Source: a bacterium (GTDB taxonomy: Bacteria > UBP6 > UBA1177). Taken from it: 64,000 nucleotides of DNA. The DNA lies in the NCBI GenBank assembly GCA_017405875.1, contig JAFQZM010000033.1, positions 1 to 64,000 of the forward strand, written 5' to 3'. Below are positions 60,653-64,000 of this stretch, in pieces (within the stretch, counting starts at the first letter, position 1; each line of letters opens with the position of its first letter). The notes under the pieces are model-generated. The model saw only the letters and a list, made by a program, of their open reading frames with translations. It did not search any database and was not told where the DNA came from. Made by a program: the position numbers and the translations under genes.

Positions 60653-62380
60653 TTATTTAACGTGTGAAAACATCTTGATGTGCGCTTTCAGGAAGTAGTT
60701 GAAAAAAACTCTTGCTACGAAAATCGCAGTGAACATACTTGAGCAGATACCGATCAGAAGGGTTATTGCAAAACCTTTGATTGCACCGGTACCGAATTCC
60801 CAAAGCACGAAAGATGTTATCGCCGTGGTCAGGTTGGCATCGAAAATCGCCGACCATGCCTTGTTGAAACCGCTTTCTATCGAGGCTTCAAGAGGCTTAC
60901 CTGCACGAAGTTCCTCTTTTATTCTTTCAAAAATAATAACGTTCGCGTCAACCGCCATACCGACTGTAAGAAGGATACCTGCGATGCCGGGGAAAGTGAG
61001 CGTTGCGCCGAATGCAGCCATTGCAGCCATGATGAAAAGAAGGTTGAGGAAAAGTGCGAGGTCTGCGATGAGTCCTGCAAAACCGTAGTAAAGGAACATG
61101 AAGACAACGACAAGTGCAAAGCCGATCGAAACAGCCATTTTACCTTTGTCGATGGAGTCCTGACCGAGGCTCGGACCGACCGTTCTGTTTTCTTCAAACG
61201 TTACGGGAGCGGGAAGAGAACCTGCTCTCAGAACAAGTGCAAGGTCTTTAGCTTCCTGGAAAATCGAGTTGTAGTCGCCGTTTCCGCCGAGCGTGATCAT
61301 TGCGCTGCCGCCTTCGATCCTCGACTGGATCACAGGCGCGCTGTTGACTTTTTCATCAAGGATGATCGCCATTTTGCGTTTGATATTTTTGCCCGTTACA
61401 TCGGCAAAAATCTCAGCACCGACTTTATCGAAATTCATGCTGACATACGGTCTGTTCTTCTGCTGGTCGATGGAAACTCTTGCGTCAGTGAGCATGTCGC
61501 CCGTGATGTAAGCCTGACGGTAAAGCAGCCATGACATATATTCCTTCGTTCCGTCGCCGAGAACGTTTTCTTCAAGAAGGAATTCGGTTCCTTCCGGAGC
61601 TTTGTCTTTCAAGAACTCGCGGAGTTTGTTGCGGTCTTTCGATGTTGCGTATTTGTAAGTAAGTACGGCGCCTTCCGCATTCGAGCCTCTGCCGGTTACA
61701 AGCGTGATTCCTTCGGGAACTTCGCCCTGATATTCGCCGAGCGGGTCTTTGTCTTCAGCAACGATTTTGAACTCAAGCTGAGCAGTCTGACCGATGATGC
61801 TTCTTGCTCTCTCGACATCCTTGTAGCCCGGAAGCTGAACAAGTATCGAGTTTTCGCCCTGTTTCGTAACGATCGGCTCTTTGAGACCGAGTTCGTCGAT
61901 TCTCGAACGGAGCGTTTCAAGTGTCTGGTCAACGGCGTTGACCTTGAGCTGCTGAACGTATTCGTCTCTCATCGTGAGAGTGTAGGAATTTCCTGAACTT
62001 CCGGTCTTTTTGAGGTCGCCGAAATAGTCGATGACCTTGTCTCTGAAAAGGTCTTTGTTCGCGCCTTCAGCGAGTTTTACTTCGATAGCGTAGCTTTCGG
62101 GGAGAACTTTAACCGTTTCGTAAGGGATTTTTTCTTCGTCGAGTCTGATTCTGATCTCGTCCGTTCTGCGGTCGAGCCTGTCGGTAGCAGCCTTTTCGGT
62201 GTCTACGCTGAGAACAAAGTGGATACCGCCTTTAAGATCGAGACCGAGACTGAGCCCGCTGTTTATCTTTTCAGCCCACGGATTTGCTTCCGTGTCGATA
62301 AAAGTCGGGATAAGCGAGACGCATGCCGCGGCAATAATCACAAGAACAAAAATTGCTCTTGCCAACCAGTTTCTTTCCAT
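60653..62380 (-). CDS. secD: Protein translocase subunit SecD
   Basis: A 575-residue partner of SecF using the proton gradient to complete protein export. The N-terminal helix is followed by L-G-L-D-L-K-G-G-I-H near 48, a large periplasmic P1 domain (about 60-395), and five C-terminal helices with F-P-G-I-A-G-I-L-L-T-V-G-M-A-V-D-A-N-V-I-I-F-E-R-type motifs near 470-490. Length is near the family norm. ATG 62380 has GGAG about 10 bases upstream. Confidence 0.96.
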   Translation of the reverse strand: MERNWLARAIFVLVIIAAACVSLIPTFIDTEANPWAEKINSGLSLGLDLKGGIHFVLSVDTEKAATDRLDRRTDEIRIRLDEEKIPYETVKVLPESYAIEVKLAEGANKDLFRDKVIDYFGDLKKTGSSGNSYTLTMRDEYVQQLKVNAVDQTLETLRSRIDELGLKEPIVTKQGENSILVQLPGYKDVERARSIIGQTAQLEFKIVAEDKDPLGEYQGEVPEGITLVTGRGSNAEGAVLTYKYATSKDRNKLREFLKDKAPEGTEFLLEENVLGDGTKEYMSWLLYRQAYITGDMLTDARVSIDQQKNRPYVSMNFDKVGAEIFADVTGKNIKRKMAIILDEKVNSAPVIQSRIEGGSAMITLGGNGDYNSIFQEAKDLALVLRAGSLPAPVTFEENRTVGPSLGQDSIDKGKMAVSIGFALVVVFMFLYYGFAGLIADLALFLNLLFIMAAMAAFGATLTFPGIAGILLTVGMAVDANVIIFERIKEELRAGKPLEASIESGFNKAWSAIFDANLTTAITSFVLWEFGTGAIKGFAITLLIGICSSMFTAIFVARVFFNYFLKAHIKMFSHVK

Positions 62381-62407
62381 AACAATCAATCTCCATTTAT
62401 ATTGTTT

Positions 62408-62758
62408 TTACTCTTCCGTTCCCTTTGCAACAACGCTTGCTACAGCGGTTTTCTGAACAGTTACGACTACTTTCGGGTTCTGACAGATCTCAACTTTGAG
62501 TTCCGCATCCTTGACCTCTGCGATCCTTCCCTGGAAGCCGTTGCTCATCATGATAGTATCACCTTTTTTAAGCTGATTAAGCATTTCGTTGTGTTTTTTC
62601 ATCTGTTTTCTCTGCGGGAGAATAACAAGAAAGTAAAAAATTCCGAAAATAAGGATGAAAGGAAGGAGCATATTCAAAATTCCCATAGCTCCGCCCTGCT
62701 GTGCAGCTTCCTGCGTTATCAACAAATTACCTAATAAATTCAATGTGTTAACTGTCAC
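62408..62758 (-). CDS. yajC: Preprotein translocase subunit YajC
   Basis: About 116 residues, with one membrane helix (about 23-43, L-P-F-I-L-I-F-G-I-F-Y-F-L) followed by the P-Q-R-K-Q-x-K-K-H motif and the K-K-G-D-x-I-M/V-x-x-x-G-F-x-G-x-I cytoplasmic domain. YajC binds SecDF and AcrB-type partners. GTG 62758 has GGAG six bases upstream; an in-frame ATG at 62770 would add four residues but has no ribosome site of its own, so either start is possible. First gene of the run yajC-secD-secF-recJ-amylase-flippase-like. Confidence 0.9.
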   Translation of the reverse strand: MTVNTLNLLGNLLITQEAAQQGGAMGILNMLLPFILIFGIFYFLVILPQRKQMKKHNEMLNQLKKGDTIMMSNGFQGRIAEVKDAELKVEICQNPKVVVTVQKTAVASVVAKGTEE

Positions 62759-62801
62759 ACCAATCTCCATTTTTAAAGGTCAACAAAAAAACAAGCGGCA
62801 G

Positions 62802-62829
62802 AGTGTAGCACAAAAATTTTTTTTAGCAA
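62802..62829 (-). promoter_or_regulatory. Sigma-70-like promoter of the yajC-secDF run
   Basis: Minus strand TTGCTA (62824-62829), 16-bp A/T-rich spacer, TACACT (62802-62807), 44 bp before GTG 62758. Confidence 0.55.
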
Positions 62830-62868
62830 GAAATGCGCCGCCGTTTGTTAAAAGAGATTCTTCTTTTC

Positions 62869-62896
62869 TTGATTTTTAAATAAGTATTTGTATAAA
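62869..62896 (+). promoter_or_regulatory. Sigma-70-like promoter of the TPR membrane protein gene
   Basis: TTGATT (62869-62874), 16-bp spacer, TATAAA (62891-62896). It closely resembles the promoter at 8584-8611, including the bases on both sides. Confidence 0.7.
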
Positions 62897-62924
62897 AACC
62901 CCGCTTTGTTTGCAGGAGGTTTTT

Positions 62925-64000
62925 ATGAGCAGAAAACTCCAGACGTTGGAAGAACAGTACAATTCAAATCCCAATCTGCCGAATTTAATTGAATATCTCG
63001 AGGAGTGCAAACGCGAATCGGAGTGGGATACGATCATCAAAGTGACCGACATAAGAAGCGGTTCCGAAACGCCGGAAGTTCATTTCTACCGCGGTATCGC
63101 ACTCATAAATCTCGGCAAAAAACGCGAGGGAATAAAAGATCTGAAAATGGTCATCGCCGCGAACCCGAATCACTTTGCGGCAAAACGCGAACTTGAAAAG
63201 TACGCCGACGACGAAGATGCCGAAACTTCCGACACGAAGGCGAACAAAACTGTGCGCGACATCGTCATCGTCAAACCGACGCTCGAAACGAACGAGCATT
63301 ACAACAAGCTCAAACTCAGGAACTTTTTCATCGCGGTCGCTGCCGTTGCGCTGATAATCACGGGACTTTACTTCGCTTTGCAGGAAAATCCGGCGAAAAA
63401 ATACGAAGAAATGCTCGAAAATCCGCTTGCAAGCTTCACATCGCTCTCTTTTGCGGACTATTCGGCATCGGTGCGCGAACTCAAACTTGCCGACATCCGC
63501 GAAGGAATGGGCGACAACATAAAAAAAGCGATTCTCTGGACGTACGCTCTCGGAATTTTGGATTTTCACATCACTCCCGATTTCGAGGATAGCGACGTTC
63601 CGCAGTTCAGAATCTATTCGACTCTCGTGTCGGACAAAGGAAAAGAGCTCACTCAGCTTGTAGATTCGATTGAAAACCGCGTTCCGCCGGTCGATACCGA
63701 ATATTTTCACAAACTCGATTTCGAATATCCTGCAACGAAGCAGAAAATAGCGGTTTTAGAACTCGATATTCCCGAAAAAATCGAAAAATCGAACCTCCGC
63801 GAAAGTTTTTATACCGCGCTTATGCTTTTCAGACAGAACAAATTTCAGGAGGCGGCAGAACTCAACGGCAGAATTCTTGAAGCCTTTCCGCATTACGAAC
63901 TTTCGCAGAAACTTAAAGTGATGATAAGCTCCAAAGCGGCTATTGCTGCGGAAAAAGAACTCGAAAGCGCGCCGCACGATCTCGCGATTTTAGACAACTG
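62925..64000 (+). CDS. TPR-like protein with one membrane helix (3' end beyond the window)
   Basis: The frame from ATG 62925 stays open for 358 codons to the window end, so only the first part is seen. Residues about 1-90 form TPR-type helix pairs (L-I-E-Y-L-E-E-C, V-H-F-Y-R-G-I-A-L-I-N-L-G, I-A-A-N-P-N-H-F-A-A-K-R-E-L). One transmembrane helix follows at about 132-148, and then a probably periplasmic part of about 200 residues with another TPR-like pair near 305-330 (Y-T-A-L-M-L-F-R-Q-N-K-F-Q-E-A-A-E-L). The ribosome site is AGGAGG at 62914-62919. Function unknown; a scaffold role is possible. Confidence 0.8.
   Translation, partial: MSRKLQTLEEQYNSNPNLPNLIEYLEECKRESEWDTIIKVTDIRSGSETPEVHFYRGIALINLGKKREGIKDLKMVIAANPNHFAAKRELEKYADDEDAETSDTKANKTVRDIVIVKPTLETNEHYNKLKLRNFFIAVAAVALIITGLYFALQENPAKKYEEMLENPLASFTSLSFADYSASVRELKLADIREGMGDNIKKAILWTYALGILDFHITPDFEDSDVPQFRIYSTLVSDKGKELTQLVDSIENRVPPVDTEYFHKLDFEYPATKQKIAVLELDIPEKIEKSNLRESFYTALMLFRQNKFQEAAELNGRILEAFPHYELSQKLKVMISSKAAIAAEKELESAPHDLAILDN

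Overview
The window is gene-dense chromosomal DNA of a Gram-negative (diderm) bacterium. Evidence for two membranes is a LolC/LolE-type permease, eleven predicted lipoproteins with clear lipoboxes, and a yajC-secD-secF set. Most lipoproteins start with a short signal peptide ending in (V/I)SC, followed by a long Asp/Glu-rich leader and then DUF1566 (Lcl_C) and six-cysteine EGF-like modules. I associate that style with uncultured anaerobic deltaproteobacterial/Myxococcota-like lineages, but the taxon cannot be fixed from this sequence alone. The myo-inositol-phosphate synthase is of the type I associate with Bacteroidetes. No tRNA, rRNA, CRISPR array, integrase, transposase or reverse transcriptase was found. 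No stretch over 300 bases lacks a gene or gene remnant; the longest gap is about 288 bases at 34104-34391.

Layout. 1-4.2 kb: a minimal DUF1566 lipoprotein, a KilA-N gene remnant, inositol-phosphate synthase behind a textbook sigma-54 promoter, a lipoprotein with 21 DTDA repeats, and a hemolysin III-family membrane protein. 4.2-12.3 kb: sbcD-sbcC, a small membrane protein, an FHA-DUF4388 protein, aroE and an RsmB-like rRNA methyltransferase. 12.3-21.8 kb: five tandem, co-directional, modular lipoprotein genes. 21.8-23.9 kb: a sixth, unrelated-looking lipoprotein gene on the minus strand, bracketed by a perfect 42-bp direct repeat that duplicates the 3' end of the neighbouring GltD-like gene. 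23.9-29.3 kb: GltD-like oxidoreductase with isocitrate-type dehydrogenase, an ORF6N-PLD gene remnant, a Vat-type acetyltransferase, a small Cys-rich protein, prfA and rpmE. 29.4-34.1 kb: grpE-dnaK-dnaJ-tcdA. 34.4-35.5 kb: a class II Fic protein behind 51-bp repeats. 35.5-39.7 kb: overlapping nnrE/D-tsaE-cysZ-like-lolC/E genes.

39.8-49.1 kb: a flippase, a protein with an AMMECR1-like region and an alpha-toroid-like region, a YkgJ cysteine-cluster protein, miaB, a kelch-like lipoprotein with a small membrane partner, rpoZ and purM. 49.2-53.3 kb: two paralogous YD-repeat lipoproteins. 53.4-54.7 kb: udk-nth. 54.8-62.8 kb: a minus-strand run yajC-secD-secF-recJ-GH13 amylase-flippase-like gene. 62.9-64 kb: a TPR/membrane protein cut by the window edge.

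Seventeen sigma-70-like promoters could be picked out by eye. Fourteen have a spacer of exactly 16 bp and three have 17 bp, which looks like a house style of this genome. Two KilA-N/ORF6N-superfamily remnants carry internal deletions and look like decayed phage-type genes. The most unusual parts are the modular lipoprotein array and the lipoprotein cassette flanked by the 42-bp repeat.
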